NCBI GenBank assembly: GCA_003952965.2
Contig: CM025855.1
Location: forward strand, 16,285,768 to 16,349,767
Direction of reading: 5' to 3'
Origin: Morella rubra
Lineage: Eukaryota; Streptophyta; Magnoliopsida; Fagales; Myricaceae
DNA: 64,000 bases
Part shown: positions 43,505 through 55,138 of the stretch, piece by piece
Position numbering within the stretch: position 1 is the first letter of the stretch
Layout: the number at the start of each line of letters is the position of its first letter
The notes under the pieces: generated by a model
What the model was told of the DNA's origin: nothing
Database searches by the model: none
What the model saw: only the letters and a program-made list of their open reading frames with translations
Translations under genes and position numbers: made by a program

Positions 43505-44690
43505 CTAAGAATATAACATGCATTAATTAAATGACGGAAATTAAATGACAAAAAATAAATAACAATAAGTAAAGGACTAAAATTAAGTGATGGAATTTAA
43601 ATGACAAGGAATAAAAAAAAACACAAGATTCTTGGATTAAATAATATAGTCTTATTACAACCCAAGATTCAAGTTAAAGGAAAATAAAATGACAAGAACA
43701 AAGTCCAAAATTAAAATAGAAATTACTAGAAATTAAAGAGCAAGAAACTTAAATCTAAATCCTAGGAATGAAATACAAGACATTGAAATAATAAAACATA
43801 AAAGAAACTAATCTAAAAACTGAAAATAATGAAGGAGAGAGTAGAGATACGGCCAAAGGGAAAACATAGGAGAAGAGAGAGAAGAAAGAAAAGAGACAAG
43901 GGAGAGAGAGAAGAGAGTGGCACATAAAGAAAAGTTAGAGAGAAAAAGTAGGATTTTTGCAAAGATAAAAAACAATGGAGGAAAGATAAAAGAGAGAGGG
44001 AGAATAATAGAGAGAGAGGCGTGGCTGAAAAATAAAAAGAGAATGAGAGAAAGTCTAGTGTTTATTCGGCTAAGTGTGAGAAAGTAGGGAAAAGAAAGAA
44101 AAAAAATAGGGAGAGAAAATGGTGGAGTGGCTAGGTTAAAATAAAGGAGAGAAAAAATAGGGAGAGAAAAGGAGGTTATACGTCCAACAGAGAAAAATAA
44201 AAGAGAGAGGAGAGAGAGAGAGAGAAAGTGCTGTTGGAAAAATAAAATAAAGTGGTAGAGAGAGTGTGTGTTTTGTGAAACGGAAAAAGAGAGAATAAAT
44301 AGGGGGAAGAGTCGGCCAAGGAGAGAAGAAAAAGGGAGAAGGAGAGAAAATAGAGAAAAGAAAGCTAAGTTAAAAAAAGCAAGGAGGAGGAGAATAAGAT
44401 GCTAGGTTAAAAGAAAGGAGAGTGAAAAGAGAGATGGATGGCTGAGATTTAAGTGTCTCTCATTTCTTCATAGAATTACTGCATTGCCAGTAATGATTTT
44501 AGAATGCATCTAGATACAGTATGACTTAAATACAGGCATGCTAAAGATGTGGAAAATTGCATGTGCAATAAATTAAATCTAAAGTCATATAAATTCAACA
44601 ATTAAATACACAACTTTGATTTCTACCTATTAACCATTTTTCCATCTAAAAGTAATATTTATACCATTAAAAAATTAATATTATATTAGT
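43505..44690. repeat. Purine-rich non-coding stretch of the CACTA interior
   Basis: From about 43840 to 44440 the plus strand is almost entirely A and G (repeats of 'gagagaaaa', 'gagagagag'), with short exceptions such as 'gtggctaggtta'. Before and after it is AT-rich without genes. Such long one-sided purine tracts could form unusual structure, but they may be simple decay of a GA repeat. Confidence 0.7.
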
Positions 44691-44719
44691 TTTAGATGTA
44701 CTAAACATGCAATATTCTA

Positions 44720-45559
44720 GCTCAATCATCTTGCTGACTGGAACTGTGCCCGGCATCATGAATAGGGGTAACTGGCATTGGTTGATCAACTGCTTCGGTA
44801 CTGACACCCTGCAGTATCTGATGTCCCCGAAGCTGTGTTGTGGAACGACTTAAAGTGGACTAACAAATTGCACCCAGAGGGCTCTTCCTATCCCCATACG
44901 ATCTATCCATGCAGCCATGATCATGGAGGAACTGTGTCAGGAAAAGCCCGTACAGCAACCCAGAGCTTGACGGTGTCTTTGTTTCCTATCGCAGAGTCAT
45001 GAAAATCTACAGAGGTAGATCCATAACCAGCCCTTTAGTCACAATCAACAACAACTCGCCCCTTGCTATGGGACATTCTATCATGTGAGCTCTCGGGTCT
45101 ATGTCGTGGGCGAGGATAAGGTGCATGACACGCCAGAATGGAAGCATCTCATTCTGGTGTATGAATGATCTAACGACCATTACGTCCCGGCCTTATAGTG
45201 TATGGAAGATTTCCTCTCTAGTAGGCTTGATCTTGATCTCCAAGGCAGGGAAGGCTCCAACCGTGCTCTATATACCCATATATGTCTGCCAATAACTGAA
45301 AGAAGACCCTGCGTACAGTGATGTCCCAGATAGGTGCATAAATATCAACAACATCTAGCAGTGCGACATAGAACTCCTGGACCAGATCTACGGATGTAGA
45401 GCCGATTCTCTTAAGAAACCCAATCCAACTTTTGTCGCCCACAATATCGCCGATGCTCTGACCCTCAAACCTCATCTCCTCAAAATCAGGAAACAAAACC
45501 TCACACTCCACGATAACAGCTCGCCCAAGGATCAAAGCCCGTTGCTCTTCTAATTTCAT
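44720..45559 (-). pseudogene. Putative plant transposon protein (PF20167-like), degenerate
   Basis: On the minus strand 45559-45218 is open: KLEEQRALILGRAVIVECEV, LFPDFEEMRF, WIGFLKRIGSTSVDLVQEFY and VRRVFFQLLADIYGY. This has the pattern of the widespread 'putative plant transposon protein' domain (x-E-R-x-I-x-x-E-x-x-V ... GW-x-x-F ... LVREFY). Stops and shifts break the continuation toward 44720. It lies upstream, in the same orientation, of the TNP2 gene inside the CACTA element. It may be an accessory gene of the element or a captured one. Role unknown. Confidence 0.55.
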
Positions 45560-47040
45560 GGAACCATCCGGACTGTCAGGTGTCTACTGCTCAAAGCTTT
45601 ATGGGCCAGAAATAGTAGTAGTTGAAACCCTAATGCTTTGACATTTCTTAATCTGTTGAAAAAACAAAAATAATATCAAATATAAGTCGACAGTGTCAAA
45701 ACAACGTAGTGTTCAAAAAAGAAAACAATGTTCGAATGCAAGAACATATGTCTGAACTGTAAAATTATATATTATTATAAAAGCAAACGACGCCGTCTAG
45801 ACCATTTCTGTTCGAATTTTTCCAAAATAGAGTCCAGAATGGTATAAATAATAAATTAATTTGAACAGGGACCATGTGCACACTCGACACAAAAGCATAT
45901 ATTTTTTAAAAAATGACGACATCTACGACCTAAATGTGCGCACAACCCTACAGCATGTGGACACATGACATACAAAAGAATATTATATAAAAAACGATGA
46001 CGTCTAAGTAAACACGTTTACACGGTTAACACGATTGGTCCGGACGTATCAAAATAATAAAAAATTCTAAACAGTAACTGTTAAAAGGCACAAAAATTTC
46101 CGGACATATCATAGAAGATGAATGAGTCGACTTAGCCATGGCCAGTCTCCTCCCCAAGTCAAAACCACCCCAATACAACACCAAATACAACCACATTCTA
46201 GCCTAAACAATCGTACAATCCTAAGCAATCCATATGAACACAAAAGTAACATGTTTAATAAGATTTCATTGCCTAAAATTTGATTTCAAAATTTCTACAT
46301 AAATAATGTATAAAAATAGCATCTTTCACTGAAAATCTAAATAAAAATGCAAGAAATGTACCATAACACGATGGAATGAATGAAATAAGACGTAGAAGGA
46401 TGAATTTCAGAGGTAAAATGTAGAGAGATCGAGAGAAATGGTGTATGGGTTTCGTGAAAAATGAGTTTTGATGGTTTCTCTTCGAATTTAAAAACAATTG
46501 ACACCGTCCAAATGCCAATGGGACATGTATTAAATGCCATAACTCGAACCGTTGTGAAAGTCACTTGAATGGCACACTGTTCCAAAGCTTTATGTATGTA
46601 AATGCGGACGTTTGTCATTGAAACCATGTGCGCACGTTTCCTATGTGTTCAAACGGGAATAACTCTTATGCGCACTATGGTTGGGACAATTATTGCAGGT
46701 ACGTTCAGACATGGGTTAAGCTTTTGTGACGATACCGTTGTCGTCACATATGAGTGATGAGATATTTTGTCACCCAAAGTGTATGCGGACAAGGTTTTAC
46801 CGTGTGGACGTTGTTGTAAGCTTTTGTGATGAAAGTGTTTTTTCACACATTTGTGACGTTTTGCCTTTCGTTACTCAAAAAAATGTTCGAACCATTGTTA
46901 TTAGCATGCAGACAATTTTTTAACTCTGCGAACATCTACCGTGACAACGTTGATTTTTTTGTTAGAGAAAGCAATGTTTGGTATCAAAATATTTTTTGAC
47001 ACCCAAGAATTTGACATGTAAAGTCAAAATTCTTATAGTG

Positions 47041-47458
47041 TGACACTCTATGTTGGCTCTAAACCCACCATTTTTATTACCTCCTACTCCATTGCCCACC
47101 AAGCCATTGTTAAGAATAGTGTGGCCTTTGTAAATCGCCCTCCAGTTGTCCGCTTAGGACAATTCTTTGTAACAAGTGCAAAGATATTGGCAAATCTCCC
47201 TACGGGCCAAATTGGGGCACTCTTCGTCATAACTTTGTCTCTGAAGTTGTTCACCCTACTAGAATAAGATCTTACTCTGTGGAACGCAAGCGGGCTTTAG
47301 AAGCAATGATTATGAGCTTCAATGAATCTTCCAACCAAAAGGAGCCCATCCGCGTACTCAATCATATCCAAAAAGCCATATATTCCATGTTTATTCGGAT
47401 GACCTTTGGTGAACTTGGTGAGAGTACAATCAGAGAAATTGAAGACATAAAATATTAA
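47041..47458 (+). pseudogene. CYP89A: CYP89A-like cytochrome P450, continuation
   Basis: Resumes the P450 after the CACTA element: LYVGSKPTIFITSYSIAHQA, then KNSVAFVNRPPVV (substrate recognition region). A frameshift near 47190 moves the frame to GPNWGTLRHNFVSEVVHPTR and IRSYSVERKRALEAM (the helix C 'W-x-x-x-R' region is read W-x-x-x-R-H here), then IYSMFIRMTFGELGEST. It stops at about 47458 where a long-LTR remnant begins. Helix I, the ExxR motif and the haem-binding Cys are all missing, so about two thirds of the enzyme is gone. Confidence 0.85.
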
Positions 47459-48754
47459 CTTTTTTAAGCAATAACTAAGCTAGATTTCCATGCATATGCA
47501 AGCAAGCGTCTAAGCACGTTGGCCACGTCTTCCTTCAACAACCCTCAGATCATCATTATAACATACGGCAATGTTACGAGGCTTGACTAACCGGTGTCCT
47601 AGTGTGTGTGATCCACAGGACCGTCCCGAAGGAGAGGATAGACTCATGACCCTGATTGGTGAAACAGGGCATTCTAGGGATACCTCTACCGGACCAGAAA
47701 AAGAAAGAGAGATGGCCGGGGATTGGGACACTTCACAGATGCATTTCATTGAGATTTCTTTTTGTAGTTGCTTTAATTAATATCGTGCTTTACAACATGA
47801 TACTCATACATGTTGAATTATTTATATCTGTGCCATATCTCCTCCCTGGCCTTCCCTTATTACTCAAACTCTTTTATTTTCTTGCTTTGGTGCTCTTATT
47901 ATGTCTACCGAAAAATGAAGTTTTTTAAGAGCGAGCAAGTTGTAGACATGGACACCTATATTATAGTTCTCCACATCTGAGCATGGGTCTTAGACTCCTT
48001 TGAAATATTAGTGGAGCACACACTCTACTGATATCTGAAGGATCCCACCGATGCCCAGGCTGAGGACTTTGGCTTGGTGAATGCACTGGCAGAGCCGGTA
48101 GTCCCCTACCCATCACCATCGGCCTCGCTAGTGGAGACTATTCGAGTTTTGCTGGATAGCGGTGTGGTGGACCTCACCTCCGATACTGAGGAGGAATATT
48201 AGTGTATAGGGTCTTTTCTAGCTTATTAGCTTTCCTGTTGCTTTTTTGGTTGATGTACTTCTAAAAGCATTTCTTGCTACCAAATCATGGTTGTATAGAC
48301 TTAGTTAGCTTTAGTATGCTATCACTTTTGTAGCTATAGCCCCTTTTGTAGTCCTCGTGAAGGACGTGTTTTAGAAACCGTGACGTATTGATGAAAATTT
48401 TTCACTTATCTATGGTTTTCCAATTTCCATCTTTCCTTAAGAGTAATCTTGTCTTTTAAGAACCATTAATTACTAAATTCCTAAGTTTACTTACCTCAAT
48501 TTCCGAGCCATTTCAAGTTTGTTAAATTCAATTAGCAATTACTTTTGTTTTTCCGTAAATCATGTCTTTGTAATTAACACAATTTCAAAGAAACTTTAAA
48601 CCAAATTGGTATTTTAAAAAAAGTCTTCCACTAAACTTTCCAAGCGCAAAATTGTCAATCCTTGTAGAATATTAGTTCGTGCTATAATCCCCGTTCGTGT
48701 GCATACTATTACTGTAAGTGTGCGTAAAAGATAAGTACAGGTACGGAGCGTGAC
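47459..48754 (+). repeat. Long-LTR remnant, 3' part (Del/Tekay-like)
   Basis: Ends with 'gtacggagcgtgaca', like the end of the solo LTR at 43504, and contains text such as 'ctcacctccgatactgagg' near 48167, in keeping with long chromovirus LTRs. Its start is missing. It truncates the P450 pseudogene. Confidence 0.5.
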
Positions 48755-49465
48755 ATATATATTCATATCCTACGCAATGGAAAGCAAGGAATTAGTTATA
48801 AGATCAAGATTCATGCATGGTGCCCTTGTTTCCCCTTTTATTTTTTTATTTTTTAATAATATGCCTTTTTTATGCACGTGCCTCAGCATAGTGCGCCTCG
48901 ATTTTTTAGGGGAAATTCATGATACCTCAATGGCCATCTCCAGTAAACATTTGTCCTACAATGCAGTATAACTAAGTTCAAATATTGCGGGTTTTGATAA
49001 AAAAAAAAGAAAAGAAAAGGTGTTAAGTTCCCATTTTCATACCTAAGTTTTGACAAAGGATGCTCAAATATGAAACTAATATATAGTCATCTCTCAAAAT
49101 TCATTGGCATAGATGTTTTATCTCTGCCCTTACCTAGTCTAACTGACATATATAGTAGATCCTAAGGCGGTTTAACTTAGCTCGAGGAAGGTGTGGGTTT
49201 TATGACGTACAAGACGGCCCTAAGGTAATTGGGTACTTAGACCAAACATTAAAGTGAGGCCTTTTATAATAATTTATAAAACAATATATTTTAAAAAATA
49301 AAATATTCATAAAAATTAGTTAAAAGGATTCTTATAGCGGAAATGCAAAATTACATATCAAAGTCTTATATTCTTGTTAATATATCATTTTCAATTGATA
49401 ATATTACTAATCTATTTAATCTTTCTTGGGTCATATTCGATCTTAAGTATGATTTTATTAATTTT
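48755..49465. other. AT-rich stretch without recognisable features
   Basis: No motif-bearing frame or repeat boundary was found; a poly-A run lies at 48998-49020. Confidence 0.5.
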
Positions 49466-49620
49466 AAGGCTTAAATGCACCCCATACCCCTGTGGCATTT
49501 CAATTTTACAAAAATGTCCCCGAGGTAAGAAAAGTTTGTTTTCTATCCTTGAGGTAATGTTTCGTTTTTACATATGCCCCTCCGTCTGTGTCCATTTTAA
49601 AACTTAACAGGACTAGGTGA
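49466..49620. repeat. Left terminal region of a MULE transposon
   Basis: 'aaggcttaaatgcacccc' with 'atacccctgtggcattt' and 'gtccccgaggtaag' is the common terminal inverted repeat text of plant Mutator-like elements. A matching right end was not found before 55138, so the element is truncated or the right end has decayed. Confidence 0.55.
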
Positions 49621-50904
49621 CGTGGCATGTCTCCAACACATCTGCACCATTTAAAACTTGCCACATGTCAATGGGCCCCATAGTCTCAAGGTCAGATGCT
49701 CAGTCACTTGCCAAATAGATGCCCAGTCATCACATTATTTCCACGTCAGTTTAAAAAAAAAAAAACAATAACCCAAATACGGACTGAATGGCATCGTTCC
49801 GATTAGACCCCCCCCCCATTTCCTCCCCGATTCCCCCAATTTTCATCATAGTGTATGGACTGAAATGGAACCCTAATATTTCCCCCAAAATTTGCCTCCC
49901 TACCACTTGAATTCCTTCAAGCACCAATATTTCCCTCCCATCTGTGTCTTTCGTTCGAGCACCCCAACATTTCCCTCCCCAAACTCTAAGCTTCAATGGA
50001 CCCAGGTTCCTAATCCTCCTCATGCCATTCTATAGTCTCCCAACTTGGGGTTTTCTCCAAGTGCAGCGGTGGTCAACAGGCCGACGGTGTGATTTGTGGT
50101 TGTGATCTTGGGGCATGCCTGAGGACTTTCCTGACAGATATTAACCCGGGACACTAATTTTATGGCTATGCCATGTACAACGAAAATTCTGTAAGTTCCG
50201 TCTCTGACTCTGTAACTGATTGTGAGTTTGCTTCTTGTGTTTTTTTTCTTGTGTTGTCAGTTGAAATATGTTCAGATTTGTTATTGTGAGAGATAATTAT
50301 GATGTAGGAGTGCGATGTTGTTGCTGTATTACTGGCTTCATCTGCATAGAATTTATATAGTGCCTATATCTGTAATTTTGTGAACTGTAAACCAGATTCC
50401 AAAATGTTCTGCTAATTTTGTGAGAGATAATTATAATGTAGGAAAATTGTATCAAGTCTGTTTGATTTCAGCACATAAAAGGAGCTGCTTAGCAGATTAA
50501 AAATTGTAATAACTCATTGACAAATTGTTTACTTGACTTCGACGAGTCCTAGTGGCTGGGCCTGACTAGTCAGCACGAGTAGGTTTACTCAAAGCATTTG
50601 TCCTTGTGTCAACGCTTCCTTGGTCCCCACTTGCAGGATGTCTCACACTAGATGTGCCCTCCCCATCCACACGTTGCATATACACAATTTACTTATACCA
50701 AAAGCACCCGCCATTTATAATAAAACCAGCCAGATTTTACCAACGTATCCAACTTTGTACTAAATTACCTTCTTCTTTCTCTTGCTTGATGATGGCTAAG
50801 ATGCCGCAACTGTGCTTGCTCAATCCTGTACAACGAAAAAGATTGATAATGTTAGTTACACTATTTAGTCAATATGAAGTTATAAAAAAAAATACAAAAA
50901 AACT

Positions 50905-53612
50905 TACGGTTGTTCACTTCTTTTTCTTTGTGTATGGCTTCGGGAGATAGTTCTGTTCCCCAGGCTTTGGTGGCAGCTTACATCTCCTTGCATTATGACC
51001 AACTGCTCCACATCTCCCGCATTTTGTTATGTAACCACGCCTCAATACCCAACTTGGAGGAGGTGGCTCATCCTCGGACGTCTAGCCCTTACCCCTCGCC
51101 TTTGGTGGAAGTGTAGAAGGGTCAACGTGTATATGTGGCCATGACTCCAGACCCGGTAAAGCTTGTATAGAAGCATCAATGTGGTAACAATTGTCCACAA
51201 ACTCCTTTGGTTCTCTACAAGAGAAATATATGGCTGACACGGCATGCGCGCAAGGTATGCCATTCAATTGCCACCTTCCGCAAGTACAAGTTCGATCGGT
51301 CATGTTTACCACCCTTTGTTCTTCAGTATGGTGGTCCATCTCAAACTCCACCCCATTCTCCCATCTGTATATGAAGTGGCTGCCAAGCTCCTTATTATTC
51401 TCTAGTTTTTCTTAGATCCGTGGGCATATGTCGAAGCTTGCCTCCTCAATCCCCAGTCGTTTCCCATGGAAGTGATTCATTGAAAGAGGCTTCTTTCGCC
51501 TTTAGAACCTATGTGTTGAAAGTTTTCGCTATGTTATTTAGAAGCACATCGCTTTTACTGTGCGTTGAAAAGGTGTGTTGGGACCATGCCCACAAGAATT
51601 AGAACATGAAAATAGTTAATATCTTGATTATCTAATCACTACATTGAGTTAGGAAACTAATAAGCAAAGAGTTTATTCATTACCTTGGGATCTATCTTAG
51701 ATAAATAGCGTTGTGCTTCTCCGCTCAAAGTTTCCATTTCCTTCATGTGTCTCTCAAATGCAACTACATTGGAAGCTTTTGCACACTTCTATAGAACATC
51801 CTTATATGCTTGTCCCTTCCATCCATACGACTTCATGTTTGCATGTAGGTGCTTAATGCAATATCTGCGATCTGTGTTAGGTAAAACAATGTCAAAGGCA
51901 TCAAGCAATTCTGAAAAAAATACCAACATTCATGTTAGGTCAGAAACAACTTTGACAAAATGCTAAATCAGGATATGTGACTCAAAACATTTACCTTTTG
52001 ACTGTTGGATATGAATACCCATTCTCAGGTATAAAATATACCAACATCATCAAGTAGTGCATCTAGAAACCATACCCACAACGCCATGCACTATTTCTCA
52101 CAAAGCGCATACGAAATAAGGAACATATCTTTGTTCCCGTCCTTCGCCACTTCACAAAATAATTGACCACGTACAGTCCCTTCAAGTGTCATGTATCTAC
52201 CACTACCACTGGCCTACAACCCGCCAAAAATCCCGACCTACAAGCATCCAGATGCACATACATTGTTCTAAAGAGTCCGTGCTCTCAATCAATGAATGCC
52301 ATGCTCCCAGGATTAAATTTAGAAATAGCAGCAGCATAATTGTAATGCTCTACATGACTCCTATTAATTACTTGCAATGCTAGCTTCAATGCCTAGTATG
52401 CCTTGTACTTGGACACGTCAACCATCCATTCTCGTCGTACTTCTTCAATTAGTGCAATGGTTGTCAAGTTAGGGATGTCTCTGATCTTCTCCAAATATTG
52501 GTTCGCTATCCCTTTGGCAGTCACAGCCTCGTTGATATAGTGGGTAACACACCAGTGCTTTGATTTGAACGTCTTTATTTGAAACCCATCTTAGCAGTTC
52601 TCTATCGAGCAGTGGATTCTCCAAGTGCAATTTGGCTCCTTGCACCTTGCTGTCACCAGAACCTTGTCAGATTTACACAAGCTATAAGCGAAACTATTCT
52701 GAATACAAAACTATTGGAGGGTCTTCTTGAATAGGTTGAGGTCTCTAAACCTCATCCCTACGCATAACTTCAACCTCCTTCTAAACCTCATCCCTGTACA
52801 TAACTTTAGCCTCCTTCCATTTGATAGATTTGTGTCATGGAATTCAAAACACCCTGCTTTGGTTGGGCAGCCTTCATCAACTTCACCGTCACTCTCAATC
52901 ATACTCTCTTATGCATCAACACTAGACACCGGTGGTGCCTCCTCGGTGTCTCTAGTAATAGAGGATGCTGCTCCAAACTAGGACATTACATTTTCCCACC
53001 CCTGGTCTCATCATGTCTGATACTTAAGTCAGGATACAGCTCTGGTTGTTCCTTACCAGAACTTCCCTCAAAATAACTCAAAACAGGTGCTTCCTCTACC
53101 CTTTAAGCATCCCCATCAACCTCATTATCATCCTCCTCCCCATCTCCACTGAATTGAAACATGTCATCTTCCCCGTCTTCCTGATCTGCAAGCAAATCAT
53201 AAGCATTCGACTCCTCTCCACCCTCCTGATCTCCATCCCTATCAAAGACGCCATAAGAGGCACATTCTCCATAAATGTCTACAACATCATCCTCTTCTGC
53301 CATATTGGGTGGTCGACCGAATGCATTGCATATAAATGCAGCTCTTTCTTTGGTTGTTGGACTAGAATTTCCAACAACTTCCGGACATCGTCATTGGTCA
53401 GTAGGTACGTGAACAACACCGCATCATAGTGGGAAACTTGTATGCAAGTGTTCGACATTCTAGTACCGAATTACGTTGTTGACAAAATTCTTAAGCACCA
53501 TAACTGACAAGTAGTCTGGGTCATCTTTGCCAATATCATCAACCTCTATGCCATGATAAACACCTAGCCTTTGACTAAGCTGTCCACCTTGGTGTATGAA
53601 AATCTATACCAT
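50905..53612 (-). pseudogene. MULE (MuDR-type) transposase, degenerate
   Basis: On the minus strand, in order: a PB1-like N-terminal domain from an ATG at 53612-53610 (FIHQGGQLSQRLGVYHGIEV, DDPDYLSVMVLKNFV) with an early stop; an acidic linker (53303-53103, EDDVVDIYGE to EEDDNEVDGDA); a MuDR N-terminal piece (KLCVGMRFRDLNLFKKTLQ, about 52766-52711); the MULE DDE region (52380-52150, SKFNPGSMAFIDCEHGLF, FLAGCRPVVVVD); and a SWIM zinc finger (51351-51180, RTCTCGRWQLNGIPCAHAVS). It would bind MULE ends and catalyse transposition. Stops and frameshifts disable it. Confidence 0.85.
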
Positions 53613-55138
53613 ATCTGGATACAAAGAAAATAAAACAAAGTTAACAATCAAGATTGGCAAAAAGTCAACTCAAACAAAGAAAAACAAATGTGGTTCTTCA
53701 CTTCGAGATAGGACTTTAAAAATTGAACTAATTGCAATGGTGAATATACTAAGAGACAAGATTGGCAAAGAACAAAGCAGAAAGCTAGAGGCCATTGGCT
53801 TAGAGAAACCTTAGAATCAATGAATATGCAGAAGATCAACAAACGACATAACCACCCAAATCATTATTAGAGTTGTCTGATAAATTAAGACTCAGAAGCT
53901 TTCAATTAGTTATTGGCCTCCACAGACCAGTTATTTGATATGTGAAAACATAATTGTATTATTTTATATGGCTATATTATATTAGTGTTTTCTTTTATAG
54001 TAAGCTACCTACATGCTACAAAACTCTCCAATTCAGCCAATAATTTTATTTTTGAATCGCTTGTGCGACACTATATGCATGCATCACACATATTCCATGG
54101 AACAAACTTTAGCCTCAAATTGTGAGTGCAAGTAAAGGACAATTCCTATATGACTAGACTCTTTAACCAAGAAACTGCACTCATGATTCGACTACTGGAT
54201 CAATCTAGAGAACAATTCCTATCTCAACTAAAACTATGACGGCAACTCTGCCTTTCACAGAGGCATTTATCTGATTGTGCCCACTAGAGCTACTAGGGCC
54301 TCTATTTCTCAAGAAGGATCACCTTCATAGCTATTAAAGGAATAAAAATTAAAACATATAATTTATCGAGACCCACAAAAGATGGATAATTTACATAACA
54401 ATCAAGCAAGATATATGCTCATCCATGTGGGAACTTACTGCATGAAAATACAATGACCAAAGGTCCTTCTGGAACTAGGCCAATAACCAAAATTTTTTTT
54501 TTAAAAAAATTTGTCTAAGACGGCAGCAACATTGCAATGGGGACTTCGAAAACTGATAAAACATAGATGCAATTTTACATCTCTTCCCGTGATTCATCGG
54601 ATACTCCCCAATGATTTAACAGAATCCAAAAACATTAAATTTACTTGCTTATACTAACAAACAATACAAATAAAGATAAAAACAAACAAAAGAAGGAAAA
54701 GACAATAGATTATTATGACTTAACGACAAGCTGGGACCACATGTGCAGGGACACTAATTTCGCACTCCAATCTAAGTGGTCCCAACCAAAATAAATGCCC
54801 ATCAAACATAGAAGAAAAATGGGTCTGCACTATTGAATAAAGAACAAAAATAACTGACAAACTAACAATGCAATATCAGTTGACTAACCTCCAACCTTCT
54901 AGAATTCCACGCCCACATTAATAAGAGAATATGGGTTTAGAGCTTCGCTGTAAGGGGATAATATGTTTCGAGATTTAGTTAGGATTTGGGATTTTGGGTG
55001 CCAATTGATTTAGGGTTAGGGTTCGGTATATTAGATTTGGGATTTGAGGGTCAAGAGTTAGGGTTCAATGGGTTTCACGTCTACAGTCTTTCAGGAAGGA
55101 TGTTGGAAAAAGTCGGCTAAGTGTGAAATGGTGGGGTA
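53613..55138. other. Non-coding sequence right of the MULE gene
   Basis: Probably 5' flank of the MULE gene and beyond. No convincing coding frames. Repeats of 'gggttagggttc' type occur near 55010-55070 and could be mistaken for telomere-like repeats, but they are irregular. Confidence 0.4.

Larger units (their letters stand above)
32477..47040 (-). mobile_element. CACTA (En/Spm) transposon, 14.56 kb, with nested insertions
   Basis: Left terminus CACTACAAGAAACTGG, right terminus ...TTCTTATAGTG, 3-bp TSD TGA at 32474-32476 and 47041-47043. Removing the element restores the P450 reading frame (PILTL then YVGSKP). Subterminal regions (about 32600-33150 and 45750-47000) are dense in GTCCGGAC, GTGCGGAC and GTGTGGAC variants, as in TNPA-binding subterminal repeats. 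Genes lie on the minus strand: a TNP2-type transposase remnant (33508-37795) and a second ORF (44720-45559). A copia remnant (35286-36490) and a solo LTR (39991-43504) are nested within. It is defective for transposase. Confidence 0.93.

Noticed and set aside
53046-53429. A 127-codon plus-strand frame
   Set aside because: It lies opposite the acidic linker of the MULE transposase and has no motif of its own.
55010-55075. 'ttagggttagggttc' words suggesting an interstitial telomere repeat
   Set aside because: The plant telomere unit TTTAGGG is not repeated in register; only short irregular matches occur.
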